Source of the DNA: Orientallactaga sibirica
Taxonomy: Eukaryota > Chordata > Mammalia > Rodentia > Dipodidae
DNA: 64,000 nucleotides
Assembly (NCBI GenBank): GCA_036365145.1
Contig: JAEOAD010000888.1
Coordinates: 868,001 to 932,000 of the forward strand
Reading direction: 5' to 3'
Each line of letters begins with the position of its first letter. Position 1 is the first letter of the stretch. Both the position numbers and the translations under genes were made by a program. Below the pieces are notes generated by a model. The model was not told the DNA's origin, searched no databases, and saw only the letters and a list, made by a program, of their open reading frames with translations. Positions 54,812-64,000 of the stretch are shown one piece after another.

Positions 54812-55206
54812 TGTTGCAGACAGCTTCGGGTTCACTGAGATGAACTTCCAGACCAGGCACAGTTATGGAGGAAGGGATATTATTTATTGAAACTTACAGA
54901 TCCAGGGGAAGTTCCATAAAGGCAGGAGAAACGGCCTGCTCTCCACAGGGCCAAACAGAGAGAGAGCAAAAGCCAACCAGCCACCACAGCACACAGAGCA
55001 AAAACTACAGCCAAAAGGTCACACAGCAGACTTCAGGAACTCCTGCTAGACACATTTGCATATCTTTACAATGGAATCTCAAACCCATCACCACACCTTA
55101 AGACCGGGCCCCCAGTGACCTTGCCTCTAGCAAGGTGATTGCAGATGCAAACTATAAACTAATAAAATACTGAATATATTGGGGGACATATATTCAAACT
55201 ACCACA
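54812..55206 (-). mobile_element. reverse solo MaLR-type LTR with 5-bp TSD
   Basis: On the minus strand it begins tgtggtagtttgaatat and ends 'gctgtctgcaaca'. It is flanked by perfect caggg at 54807-54811 and 55207-55211. It is nearly collinear with the reverse LTR at 1969-2344. Frames 54675-55101 across it are not genes. Confidence 0.9.
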
Positions 55207-55753
55207 CAGGGTCATAGTCCCTGCATGGAGACCCTGTGAGACCACTGGACAGAGCTGTGAAGTTGAACTGTGGGCTACAATGGAGACCCCAGGATTTTGG
55301 AGATGCCAGGGCTATGGGACAGCCCCCCCAAGGAAAGCTGCTGGCTCTGGCTCACATGGATCTGCCTGGAAATCAAGTAGCACAGCTGGAGGTAGGGGAG
55401 TGGCTGAAGCCTTTTGGAGCCTTGGGGATTTCATCACAAGTGACAGAAATAGAACGAGCTGCAGGATTTGATGTTTGCCCTGTGTGTTTTTGATCTGACA
55501 TTGGTCCAATATTTCCTTGCTATGCCTTCTGTTTGTAATGGGAATACTTACTGTGCTATATTATGTGTTAGAAGTATGTAATTTGTTATTTTATTTTACA
55601 GGATCTTAGTTAAGAGACTGTCTTAAATCTCAGATGAGACTTTGGACTTTTGAACAGTGTTGGGACTGGTAAAGATTATGGGGACTTTTAAAGTTGTAAT
55701 GAAAATATTTTGCCTCCTGAGATGGACATGAGTTTATGGGGCTGAGGGTAGGA

Positions 55754-56068
55754 TGTGGTGGCTTGAATGTAAAATGTCCCTCATCATCTCAAGTGTTTGT
55801 GACTAAACGTCCTACATAGTCCCCAGCTGGAGGATCCTTTGGGAGGTGGAGCCTTGCTGGAGGGGGTGTGGCACTACTACTATCACATGCTTGCTGCATC
55901 TTCCAAGCTGAGACAACAAAATGTGATGCCCCAGATGTCTGCTCTGCCATGTTTTCCCAGGCATGATGAAGCTCCCCCTCCAGAACTGTAAACCAAGAAA
56001 AACCCTTCCCTTCCACTAGTGCTTCTGATCACGTGTTTGGTCCCAGTAATGTGAAGGTAACTGCTCCA
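55754..56068 (+). mobile_element. 3' LTR of second MaLR provirus
   Basis: 'tgtggtggcttgaatgtaaa' start and 'gaaggtaactgctcca' end. The 'gggaggtggagccttgctgg' block is the MaLR hallmark. Confidence 0.82.
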
Positions 56069-56604
56069 CTACTGATGACGATTTGCTAACCCACTGAACC
56101 TGGGAGCATCTCCAGAAAGATCCCTGAGAATAACTCTTGGCTAAAAGGACAGCTGGTGAAGACACAGATGGCTTATTCTGAGTCCAGTGATGCAAATGCC
56201 CAGGGCAGGTGAGCTGGAAGGCTGAGGGAGAGGTGGGCTACAGGGATGAATGGGATGGCGATGGTAAAGCCTATTGATGTGATTGACGCAGGACAGCTGG
56301 GCTGCTGGTGTAACAGGTGCTGCGTTAGCTTACCTTTGAAACACCACGGGAGGCCAATCAAACCACTTCAACAAATCCACAGGCTCTGCAGAGCCTACAG
56401 TCTATCAGTTTGCAACCTCTGCTGCTAATTCTCTTCAAAGCCTGCCTCGTGAATGAGACACACTCCCACACCATTGCCTTTAGATCTGGAAACAGCCATG
56501 CCCTAATTGGCTTGCGCTTGCCTTCATTCATTTATTCATTCAGCAAATATGCACTAAGCATCTATGAAATGCAGGACACTATGCTCAGTGTTAAAACTAT
56601 AGTG
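56069..56604. other. unique non-coding stretch
   Basis: No gene. A short L2/MIR-like end may be at 56520-56600 ('ttattcattcagcaaatatg', 'gcactaagcatctatg'). Confidence 0.4.
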
Positions 56605-56870
56605 ATAACAGGATTGGAAAGACGTGAGTTTGGATCCCCAGAATCCACGTTTGCCTGTAATCCCAAATCTGGGGAGGCAGAGACATGAGGGTCTCTGAGG
56701 CTTCCTGGATAGCTTTGTCTAGCCCAATAAGTGAGCTCTCAGTTCAGTGAGAGACTCTGTCTCAAAAAAAAAAAAATAAAGTAGAGAACAATCAAGTTCA
56801 AGACAGGTGATATCTACTTCTGGCCTCCATATTGCATGGGCACCCTCTATACACATATGTGCCCACACAA

Positions 56871-56915
<45 letters not shown>
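56605..56915 (+). mobile_element. B4-type SINE with (CA)n
   Basis: A partial head, 'gacgtgagtttggatcccca', B1-like middle, A run at 56764-56776 and (CA)n at 56873-56911. Confidence 0.65.
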
Positions 56916-56999
56916 TATAGTGGTACAGGTCGCCTGCACTCATATGAAGAGACCATCAGGGGAAAGTGAACAAGTGGCTTTGTTATTTTACAATGAAGG

Positions 57000-57185
57000 A
57001 AGGAAACAGGACAGGGTAGCTATCTTAGACAGGAAAGGTCTCTTCCATGGGATGCTGGACTGAGGTTTGAATGATGAGAGGAAGGCAAGCCTAGGCAGAA
57101 GAGCATTCTAGAAAACAAGTGCAAAGATCCAGAGGCAGGAAAGTGGCTCAGTACATTCGAGAAGCAGAGGGGCCCGTAGCTGAGT
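57000..57185 (-). mobile_element. L2 LINE relic (minus)
   Basis: 'gaggaaggcaagcctaggca', 'gaagagcattctagaaaaca' and 'agtgcaaagatccagaggca' correspond to the reversed L2 'gcaaaggccctgagg' region. Confidence 0.7.
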
Positions 57186-57329
57186 TCCACACTGCCATGT
57201 TGCAGTCTTCAAAACCATGATGAGAGATTTTACTATTGGGAGTGCCATGAGTCCTAGAAGGGAGCTCCCTCCTTAACTCTGGATTAAAAATTATATTCTT
57301 TTTAGTTACCTTGCTTTAAAAGTTTCCCG

Positions 57330-57535
57330 TTGTTGGGCTAGAGAGGTGGCTTGGTGGTTAAGGCCCTTGCCTGCAAGAGCCTAATGACCCAGGTTCGAAT
57401 TTCCAGTACCCATGTAAAGCCAGTTACACAGAGTGGTGCATGCATCTGAAATTTGTGTGCAGTGGCTAAAGGCCCTAGTGTCTTTCTCTTTCTCACTCTC
57501 TCTCTGCTTGCAAATAAATAAGTAAATAAAAGAAT
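57330..57535 (+). mobile_element. tRNA-derived B2-superfamily SINE
   Basis: 'gttgggctagagaggtggct', with a single-base insertion in the B box ('ggttcgaatttcc'); tail aaataaataagtaaataaaa. Confidence 0.9.
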
Positions 57536-57784
57536 AATTTTGAAAAAGTTTCCTATTGTCAAGGTCTTTGTGCATCATTTACTATTTAAGTGATGCCTCC
57601 AAGGTCTACAGGAGAGGACAGGGGAGGATTAAGACTTGTTCTGGGACTCCGGCTCCTCCAGCTCCCTGTCACCTGAACATGTGTCCTATGTATACATTTG
57701 CATATGATGTGTACATTATACATCACAGTTATGCATGTCATATATTCATACATAATGATGGTGCGTCCAAGCAAGTTATAACTG

Positions 57785-58131
57785 TGGTTATTTCTTTCTC
57801 TTTTTGGCATGTGTATGTGTGCGTGCATGTTTGTAGGCATGTCAGGTGTACATACGTGTGTGTGTATGTGTGGTGGGGATGGTGGTATGTGTGTGTACAG
57901 TCTTCAGGTCAATATCAGGTGTCTTCCTCAGTCACTCCCCATCTTATTTATTGAAACACCCAGAGCTCACTGACTCAGCTAAACTAGCTAGCCAGCTTGC
58001 CCTGGGGATCTGCCTGTCTATGTGTCCCAACTATGCGTGACCATGCTCAGTTTATGTGGGTGTGGGGGTTGAATTCAGGTCTCATGCTTGTGTGGCAAGC
58101 ACTTTACCCATTGAGCCATCTCCCCAGCCCA
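57785..58131 (-). mobile_element. B4-type SINE (minus)
   Basis: A GT-rich left end, 'cttcaggtcaatatcaggtg', and the minus-strand head gggctggggagatggctcaa near 58130. Confidence 0.75.
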
Positions 58132-58159
58132 AGAACATTTAAAAAAAATTGTTCCATTC

Positions 58160-58565
58160 ACAAATGTTTCCCAGGTACCTACAATTGTCCAATATGGTCT
58201 TAGGTGCTAGGGATTGCAGTAGTGAATGAAACAGATGGTAATTCCTGCGTCGGGTGGGGACACAATGTCCTATAAAGAAGCAAATTGCACAGACCAAAAA
58301 TAATAATTACTGCAAAGGAAATTCAAGCACCAACATGAGGTTGGTGACAGGGTGGTTCTCATGTGTACTAGGGGAGTGATGGTTGCAACTTTAAATAGGA
58401 AAGCTGGGGAGACATTGGACAAGAGATTTGTGCACAGCAGGGGAGCAAGCTGTGGGGGAAACTGGGGAGGAGCAGCAGGACACACAGGCACAAAGGCTTT
58501 GAGGCAGAGTCCACTGAGGAGGGATGATATGGCTGGGCATCCAATGGGGCAGGTGTCAGGAGCTA
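58160..58565 (-). mobile_element. L2 LINE 3' end (minus)
   Basis: 'tgctagggattgcagtagtg', 'aatgaaacagatggtaatt' and 'aggcacaaaggctttgaggc' follow the reversed L2 3' end. Confidence 0.68.
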
Positions 58566-58944
58566 CAGAGTGCATGATGCATGATCACAACTGTCTCATT
58601 CTGTGCCACACTGCCATTCGTGTGCTACCTGCCCAACACCAGACCAGACCAGACCAGACCAGATCAAAGTGAATTTCTCTCCTTGGAAACACAGCACTTA
58701 CTGGTTAGTTCCTCATTTATTACTGCTCATTTCCTGCTGGAGATTAATGTTTGTAGGTTTTATTCAGCTAGGAATCATGGGTTACATATTTCTGGAATTT
58801 TCCATCAAGCCTAGGAGTGGAGATTTTGAAAGCAGACGTAGAGATGTCCTCCAAGACAGTCTAAGAAACCAAAGGTAGCAGAGGAGGAACTGTCTGGCCC
58901 AACAAGGAAGACTTTGAGACAGAAGGGGTCATGGTACATTCTTA
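58566..58944. other. unique stretch with (AGACC)n
   Basis: A pentanucleotide run, (AGACC) about 5 units, lies at 58639-58663. Nothing else is recognised. Confidence 0.5.
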
Positions 58945-59238
58945 CACTTGTTTTGCATGTGTATTTGTGTGTGGTGTGCATATGGGTGTGGAAAGACGTA
59001 TGGGTATCGGAGTATATGCACGTGTTCATGTGTATGTGGAAAACTCACTGAACTTGGAACTCGCTAACTTGCCTAGACCAGCAAGTCTAGAGAACTGACT
59101 TCCTCTGCCTCATCAGTGCTGGGATAACAGGCGAATGCCACAAGCACACCTGGCTTTTACATGGTCGCTGGGGATCTCAGCACAGATCCTCATGCTTGAC
59201 AGCAAACGCTTTACTCAATGAGCCATCACCTCAGCCTC
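58945..59238 (-). mobile_element. B4-type SINE (minus)
   Basis: A GT-rich left end, B1-like 'gtgctgggataacaggcg' and a head near 'atgagccatcacctcagcc'. Confidence 0.65.
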
Positions 59239-59662
59239 GTGGTCCATTCTTGTCCTAAAAAAAAGTAAGGAGTCTGGCAGCTAGCTTGCTAAAAATGAAA
59301 GTGGACAGTCAATTAGTGAGTTAATTACACGTTCAGCAAATGCTAACAGAATATGCACTGTATTCAGCTATCTCGCCTTCTGCAAGTTAGTGAGTCTCCA
59401 GGACATTTCCTGGAGTACCCTCTTTGTGCTGAGAACGATTGGAGGCAGTTAGCGTTGTCTGCAAGAATACCTTGCACCATGGGTACTGCAACATACTGGA
59501 TGCCAGACTCCAACATGAAGGTTTCCCCATTTCCAAACCGTGGGTAATCTTAGGCTGGGAGAACTGGACAGGGAGAGAATCAGGGAAACAAGAGACAAGT
59601 GGCTTTATCATACTTCTGATGAACATGGCTTTGATTTTTCTTTTGTTTTCAATTGGTATTGT
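59239..59662. other. unique non-coding stretch
   Basis: Nothing recognisable. Confidence 0.4.
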
Positions 59663-59869
59663 TAAAAATAGTTTTCATTTATTTATTTGTGAGGAGAAAG
59701 ACACAGAGTGTGTGTGTATGGACGTGCCAGGGCCTCTTGCTGCTGCAAATGAACTCCAGATACGTGCACCAATTTTGCATCTGGCTTATGTGGGTATTAG
59801 GGCATTGAACCTTGGGCCTGCAGGTTTGGGAAGCAAATGCCTTTAACTGCTGAACCATCTCTCCAGTCC
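59663..59869 (-). mobile_element. tRNA-derived B2-superfamily SINE (minus)
   Basis: 'ggacgtgccagggcctcttg' to the minus-strand head ggactggagagatggttcag. Confidence 0.88.
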
Positions 59870-60243
59870 TGATTTTTCTGTTTTGTAGCACTTGGTCACC
59901 CGTATGATGAGCTCACACACATGAGCCCAGAGAAGCCCTCCTCTTCCAGTGCAGAAACAGGCTCACTGAGGTGAAACAGCATGATGCCAAGCTGGGTCTT
60001 ACACACTGGCTGGCTGGCTGCAACCTTAGTTCTTTCTCCTGGCACCTGGAACCTCCTTACTAAATCAACTACCTCCCCAGAATACCTCACTCCCTCTCAA
60101 ACAAAAGGAACTGGTTCCAACATCTTCATAGAGTTCTATTTGTATTAATACAGTGATCTCATTTTCCTATCTTTCATCATTCAAGAACAGAAAATATTTT
60201 GGTTGTCTTAGCAGCTGATTTTGGTTGTTAGCACCCAAATGCA
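59870..60243. other. unique non-coding stretch
   Basis: Nothing recognisable. Confidence 0.4.
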
Positions 60244-60397
60244 ATCCACATTGGGCTCTCTGGAAGGGGATACCATCCACACTGGGCAATCTGGGAGGGG
60301 ACACAGACCACTTTGGGCTGTCAGGAAGTGATACAGTCCACATTGGGCTCTCATGGTGAGGACGCAGTCCACGTTGGGTTCTCAGGGAGGGGGAAAG
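60244..60397 (+). repeat. 31-bp minisatellite, five copies
   Basis: Five head-to-tail units start at about 60244, 60275, 60306, 60336 and 60367. Each has the core tccacattgggctctc with substitutions. Units are 30-31 bp. The minus-strand open frame across it (60167-60427) is repetitive as a result and not a gene. Confidence 0.88.
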
Positions 60398-60479
60398 TGT
60401 GTGTTCTGTTACCTTTGGATCTAGCAAGCTCTTGTCTCTCTATGGACATCGGCAAAGATTTGTAAAATGAATGAATGAA

Positions 60480-61060
60480 CAGCAGGCGGAAGAGTTACCC
60501 TCCTGAAGAGTACCTCGTCTCTCTCCTTCAGCTCCCCTCCACTGCACCGAGTGGCTTATTAATTATGGATGGAGTTGGAAGCTCCGAAACAGAAGCTGAT
60601 GTGGGTATAATCACACCCTGTGTTTGCATGATCATAAGTAGATTATTAAAAATGGATAAGGCAGCCATAATTGGGCTCCAGCCTACCAGAAATCTTAGAG
60701 CAAGCAGATGGAGCATTTGGGCGTTTTCTGTGCTTTAATCTAAACCAGCAGGAGAAAAAGGAATTGATTAGAAGGTTGTCTTTCACATTCCGTTATCGAT
60801 GCCCGGGCTATCATTAGCAAATGGGCCACTGTAAGAGCCTTCCCTAGCGCAGTCACAGAGTCACAGACGTGGGGTTTTATTTAGAGAATTCAACTTTGTT
60901 TTGTTTGTCAGCTCCTTTCAGAGTTAGGCATCTGGCCAAACTTGTAAGTGAATTTTTCCCTAAACACATTTTCCTTTCATTTTGCAATGGGACTGGAAAG
61001 GAAATTATATTAACGCATTTTCCACCGTTTATGCTTTAAAACCATCTCAAATCCCCATCA
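60480..61060. other. repeat-free AT-balanced block, candidate conserved enhancer
   Basis: For about 580 bases there is no recognisable repeat. Homeodomain-type cores are frequent ('gcttattaattatgg', 'gccataattgggc', 'ggaattgattag'). This texture is typical of deeply conserved developmental enhancers, but conservation itself cannot be seen here. Confidence 0.4.
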
Positions 61061-61257
61061 AGAGGCCCAGGAAGGAAAACAAGAAGGGGCTTTCTTAAAA
61101 TGAAATTATCCAAAGGCCTCAGCTTAAAGACGGTAGTGGTGAGCAGATAACAAACAGGTATGTGCAAGGCTGCAGGAAGTACCCTGTGAAACTGTCAGAA
61201 CTCATATTTTCCTTTGTAAAAAGTTATAACTTGGAAATTATTTTTATTTTTGTAAAG

Positions 61258-61467
61258 ATTTTTAAAAATTTTATTTATTTATTAGAGACAAAGAGGGAGG
61301 GAGAGGCAGAGAGACTGGGCATGCCAGGGCCTTCAGCCACTGCAAACGAACACCACACACATGTGTCACCTTGTGCATCTGGCTTACGTGGGTCTTGGAG
61401 AATCGAACTTGGGTCCTTAGGCTTCATAGGCATGTATCTTAACCACTAAGCCATCTCTCCAGCCCCA
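61258..61467 (-). mobile_element. tRNA-derived B2-superfamily SINE (minus)
   Basis: 'gggcatgccagggccttcag' to the minus-strand head ggggctggagagatggctta; the left end shows the (TTTA)n tail complement. Confidence 0.9.
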
Positions 61468-61518
61468 ATTATTTTTATTTTAATCACCATACTTCTTGTC
61501 TAAGGAATAAGACCTAAA

Positions 61519-61677
61519 TGGTTTTTTTTTTTTTTTTTTTTTAATGTTTTTGTTCATCTGGTTTTGAGACAGGATGCCATTATATAGCCCAGGCTGACCA
61601 TGAACTCATGGCAATCCTCCTCCTGCTGCAGCCTCCTAACTGCTAGGATTTCAAGCAAATGCCATCATGCCCAGCAC
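61519..61677 (-). mobile_element. old B1-like SINE (minus) with T22 run
   Basis: A poly(T) run at 61521-61542 is followed by 'ttgagacaggatgccattat' and 'ctaactgctaggatttcaag'. Confidence 0.75.
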
Positions 61678-61843
61678 TGACTTTTAAATTTAGGACAAGG
61701 AATAATTCTGCCCCTTTGGACAATGATAAGATGGAACTAGTTGTAACATACGCCTGTAGGATGCCACATAGATTCAATGGCACGCCATATGCAGGGCCTG
61801 ACTTATGGCACTAAAGATTATTTGACTTGTGATGGTGGGAGAC

Positions 61844-62380
61844 TGTGATGGTTAAGTTTGTGTCAACTTGATTTGTTTAGGAATCCACAGACATTCCTCA
61901 TAGTGTGTCTCTGAGGTTGCCTCTAGGAAGGATTAACTAAAGGAAGAATCCTTCCCCCAGAGTGGGCGGCCCAGAGTGGGCAGCCCCTCTTGGAGGAGGG
62001 GGCTGGTTGATAAAAAGAAGCTCTGGGAAGAAAGGCTCTCTCTCCCACTTGGCTGCCGGTGCTGCTAGCTGCTTGCCACTGGGTGCTTGCTGCTTGGTGT
62101 TTTCCGTTTGGTACTTGCTGCTTGGTGTTGCTGCTCTCCAGTGTGGACTGAAGACCAGGGTGGACTGAAGAGCAGCGTCTCTCCAGGAAGCCTCCAGGCC
62201 TTCCGTGCCAGATTGGGACTGCTGAGGCCTCCAGCCTCGTGGACTGAGCAGCTACAGGGTTTCTTGACTCTCAGACCTGCAACCTGCTGTTGCTGGACTG
62301 TGTAAGCTAATCCAATAAATTCCCTTTTAATACAATTCATTCTATCCATTCTGTTCCTCTAGAGAACCCTGACTAATGCA
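61844..62380 (+). mobile_element. solo ERVL-type LTR with 5-bp TSD
   Basis: 537 bp from tgtgatggttaagttt to 'gaaccctgactaatgca', with perfect gagac duplications at 61839-61843 and 62381-62385. It is collinear with the 5' LTR at 29606 except for an indel block at about 61951-61990. Confidence 0.93.
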
Positions 62381-62404
62381 GAGACCAATTCACACTTTGA
62401 ATTT

Positions 62405-62694
62405 TTTTGTGTAGAGTGTACATGCATGTGTGTTGCATGTTCACATGCATGTGGGTGCAGATGTGTGTGTACATGTAAGCTAGAGATTGTTCTCTACTTT
62501 TGTTTTTTGAGGCTGGGCCTCTCACTTGAACCCAGTGTGTACTGACTCAGCTTGCATAGCTAGCTAGTTGGTCACAGGACCCCTTGTCACCACCACCTCT
62601 CCACTTGGCATTTATGTGTGTTCTGGAGATCATAACTCCAGTCCTTACACTCGCATGACAAATGCTTTATCCACTGAGCCATCTCTCTAGCCAT
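62405..62694 (-). mobile_element. B4-type SINE (minus)
   Basis: A GT-rich left end, 'cctctcacttgaacccagtg' and the minus-strand head ggctagagagatggctcagt. Confidence 0.72.
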
Positions 62695-63042
62695 GTGCTT
62701 TGAAGTTTGAGCCTGTTCTTGGCTAGTGATGTGTGGGACCATTTTCTGTCGTGCTGCTGGGCAGCAGCCATGAGCCATAGCTACCAGTTGGCCAGGTGAT
62801 CATGGCAGGAACACCACCGACTCCATTGCAACTGTGTTGCTAAGCTGTGATGTTCAGAAGGCTAAGGGTATCACACATGGTGTGGACTGGTTTTCAGTTT
62901 TGGGTGGGTGTATTGGGATATAAAACTCCAAGGGCACCCACATTTGTAGTATTTGGATGGTGCTTTGTGATCTGCAACAGTGAATGAAGAGCTTTTTTGA
63001 GATTGTGCAGTGCTCCTTGGCAAGTTTTTGTTCTTGTGGGGG

Positions 63043-63044
<2 letters not shown>
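62695..63044. other. unique non-coding stretch
   Basis: Nothing recognisable. Confidence 0.4.
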
Positions 63045-63088
<44 letters not shown>

Positions 63089-63383
63089 AGAGAGAGAGAG
63101 ATGTGTAGTATGCATGTGGTGTGTGTGGGGTATATGTGTGTCTCCTGGGTCCATGCTGTGGAGACCAGAGTAGGATGTTGGGTATCCTTCTCTACCACTC
63201 TTCCCTCTTATTTCCCTGAGACATAGTTTGTCACTGAACCAGCGAGCCCCAGTGACCCTCCTGTCTCCACTGCCCTCTGTACTGGGGCTACAGGCAGGTG
63301 ATACCATTCCCACAGTTTTATATGGATGGTGGGGATTAAACGCAAGTTAAGTGCTCTTACCCACTGAGCCATCTCCCCAGCCA
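63045..63383 (-). mobile_element. B4-type SINE (minus) with (GT)n/(GA)n
   Basis: (GT)n of about 20 units at 63047-63086 is followed by (GA)n, 'gagaccagagtaggatgttg' and the minus-strand head ggctggggagatggctcagt near 63382. Confidence 0.78.
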
Positions 63384-64000
63384 TGGGATTTTATTTTTAT
63401 TATTGAATTTCAGCAGGCATTATATCTAAAAACAATCAAGGCATCAGGCATGGCCCAGCCCTGCTCTCCCAAGGAAAGACCCAGAGAAGTATTGGGACAT
63501 GTACAAGGCAGAGAATCCTGGTGACTCACAGTCTAGACTTCAGCTGGCAAAGGGCTACTCCACGGGGCACTCTGAGGTCACTGCCAAGGTTATGTACCAG
63601 CTACTACACAAGTAGAAACAAGCCTGGCCTGCTCCCTCACAGCCTAACCTACCTGCTCCAGAAGGGACTTCCCACCACACTCTGCTGTCAGAAATGCTCA
63701 ACACTGAAATCGCTAAGGTGGGAGAGCTGAACTTCTTAGTGGAAGTAAGTGTTTTGGATTTATATTCTGTGTATATTGGGGCAAGAGAGAACAATCTTAT
63801 ATTAGCCAAGGAGTTCTATTTCTAGGGAAAGATAGAGACTGGAGATTTGCAAGCTTAAAAATGCAAAAGTAAGCTGACAAAACTGCACCAAGCCTGGCAA
63901 CTTAGGGAAATGAATTGCAACTTGCAGAAAGAAACATTGACTAAAGACATCTTAAGAGGACTGTCATTGATCATTGGTTTACATAATATCTTTTTACAGG
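63384..64000. other. unique non-coding stretch
   Basis: No gene or repeat is recognised up to the window edge. Confidence 0.4.

Larger units (their letters stand above)
53734..55753 (+). mobile_element. internal region of second MaLR provirus
   Basis: The internal sequence matches the first provirus in order: 'ctgaccacgtggattttggt', 'actgttaaaaagattatc', 'atgcaaactcttttgaaag', 'gaagtgtggcca' and 'tgttagaagtatgtaa'. Two B1s and one reverse LTR are inserted. No open gag or pol frame is left. Removing the insertions gives about 1.9-2.0 kb for the whole provirus. Confidence 0.8.

Noticed and set aside
61962..62349. Open frames shared between 29743-30074 and 61962-62349
   Set aside because: They lie in two copies of one ERVL LTR and are non-coding LTR sequence.

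Overview
The window looks like ordinary nuclear DNA of a myomorph-type rodent and is almost entirely non-coding. It is packed with 7SL-derived B1 SINEs, tRNA-derived SINEs of the B2 superfamily, ID and B4-type (ID+B1) elements, L1 3' ends, MaLR and ERVL LTR elements, ancient L2/MIR relics and many microsatellites. The B2-type SINE (gctggagagatggctta... head, aaataaataaa tail) and the matching B1 variant resemble those of jerboas (Dipodidae, 'DIP' SINE). That species guess is from memory and unchecked. I found no convincing host protein-coding exon. The longest open frames lie in LTRs, L1 3'UTRs, SINEs or simple repeats.

Layout. 1-1.5 kb: mostly unique, with an L2 relic. 1.5-5.3 kb: a MaLR provirus with two LTRs, carrying a reverse solo LTR and a 5'-inverted L1, both with perfect target-site duplications (TSDs). 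5.7-12.7 kb: B4/B1/B2 SINEs, L2, a MER5A-like relic and a class I/II-like LTR. 13.5-16 kb: two MaLR-type LTRs, a probable ERV LTR, and a truncated processed retrocopy with a TSD. 16-19 kb: mostly unique, with a CTCF-type motif and a 115-bp segment present twice. 19-29 kb: dense SINEs, a MaLR LTR inside an ID-like SINE, and an RFX X-box palindrome. 29.6-30.7 kb: an ERVL 5' LTR, primer-binding site and an open 181-codon gag-like frame; a solo LTR of the same family lies at 61.8 kb. 31-40 kb: MLT1 LTR, tRNA-Lys fragment, AT-rich palindrome, 2-kb L1 3' end, more SINEs. 40-48 kb: longer unique stretches, MLT1, and a B4 inside a B1. 49-51.7 kb: SINE cluster and a U6 chimeric retropseudogene. 53.4-56.1 kb: a second MaLR provirus with two B1s and a reverse solo LTR. 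56-64 kb: B4 and L2 relics, a 31-bp minisatellite and a repeat-free block that may be a conserved enhancer.

There is no operon or pathway to describe. The biology on show is layered retrotransposition. Insertion order can be read from nesting and TSDs, and a few short motifs suggest regulatory DNA. I saw no previously undescribed molecular system. The most informative items are the U6 chimera, the twin-primed L1, the ERVL gag remnant, the unidentified retrocopy and the unexplained duplicated segment. SINE and ancient-repeat boundaries were read by eye and are usually good to about 5-20 bases.
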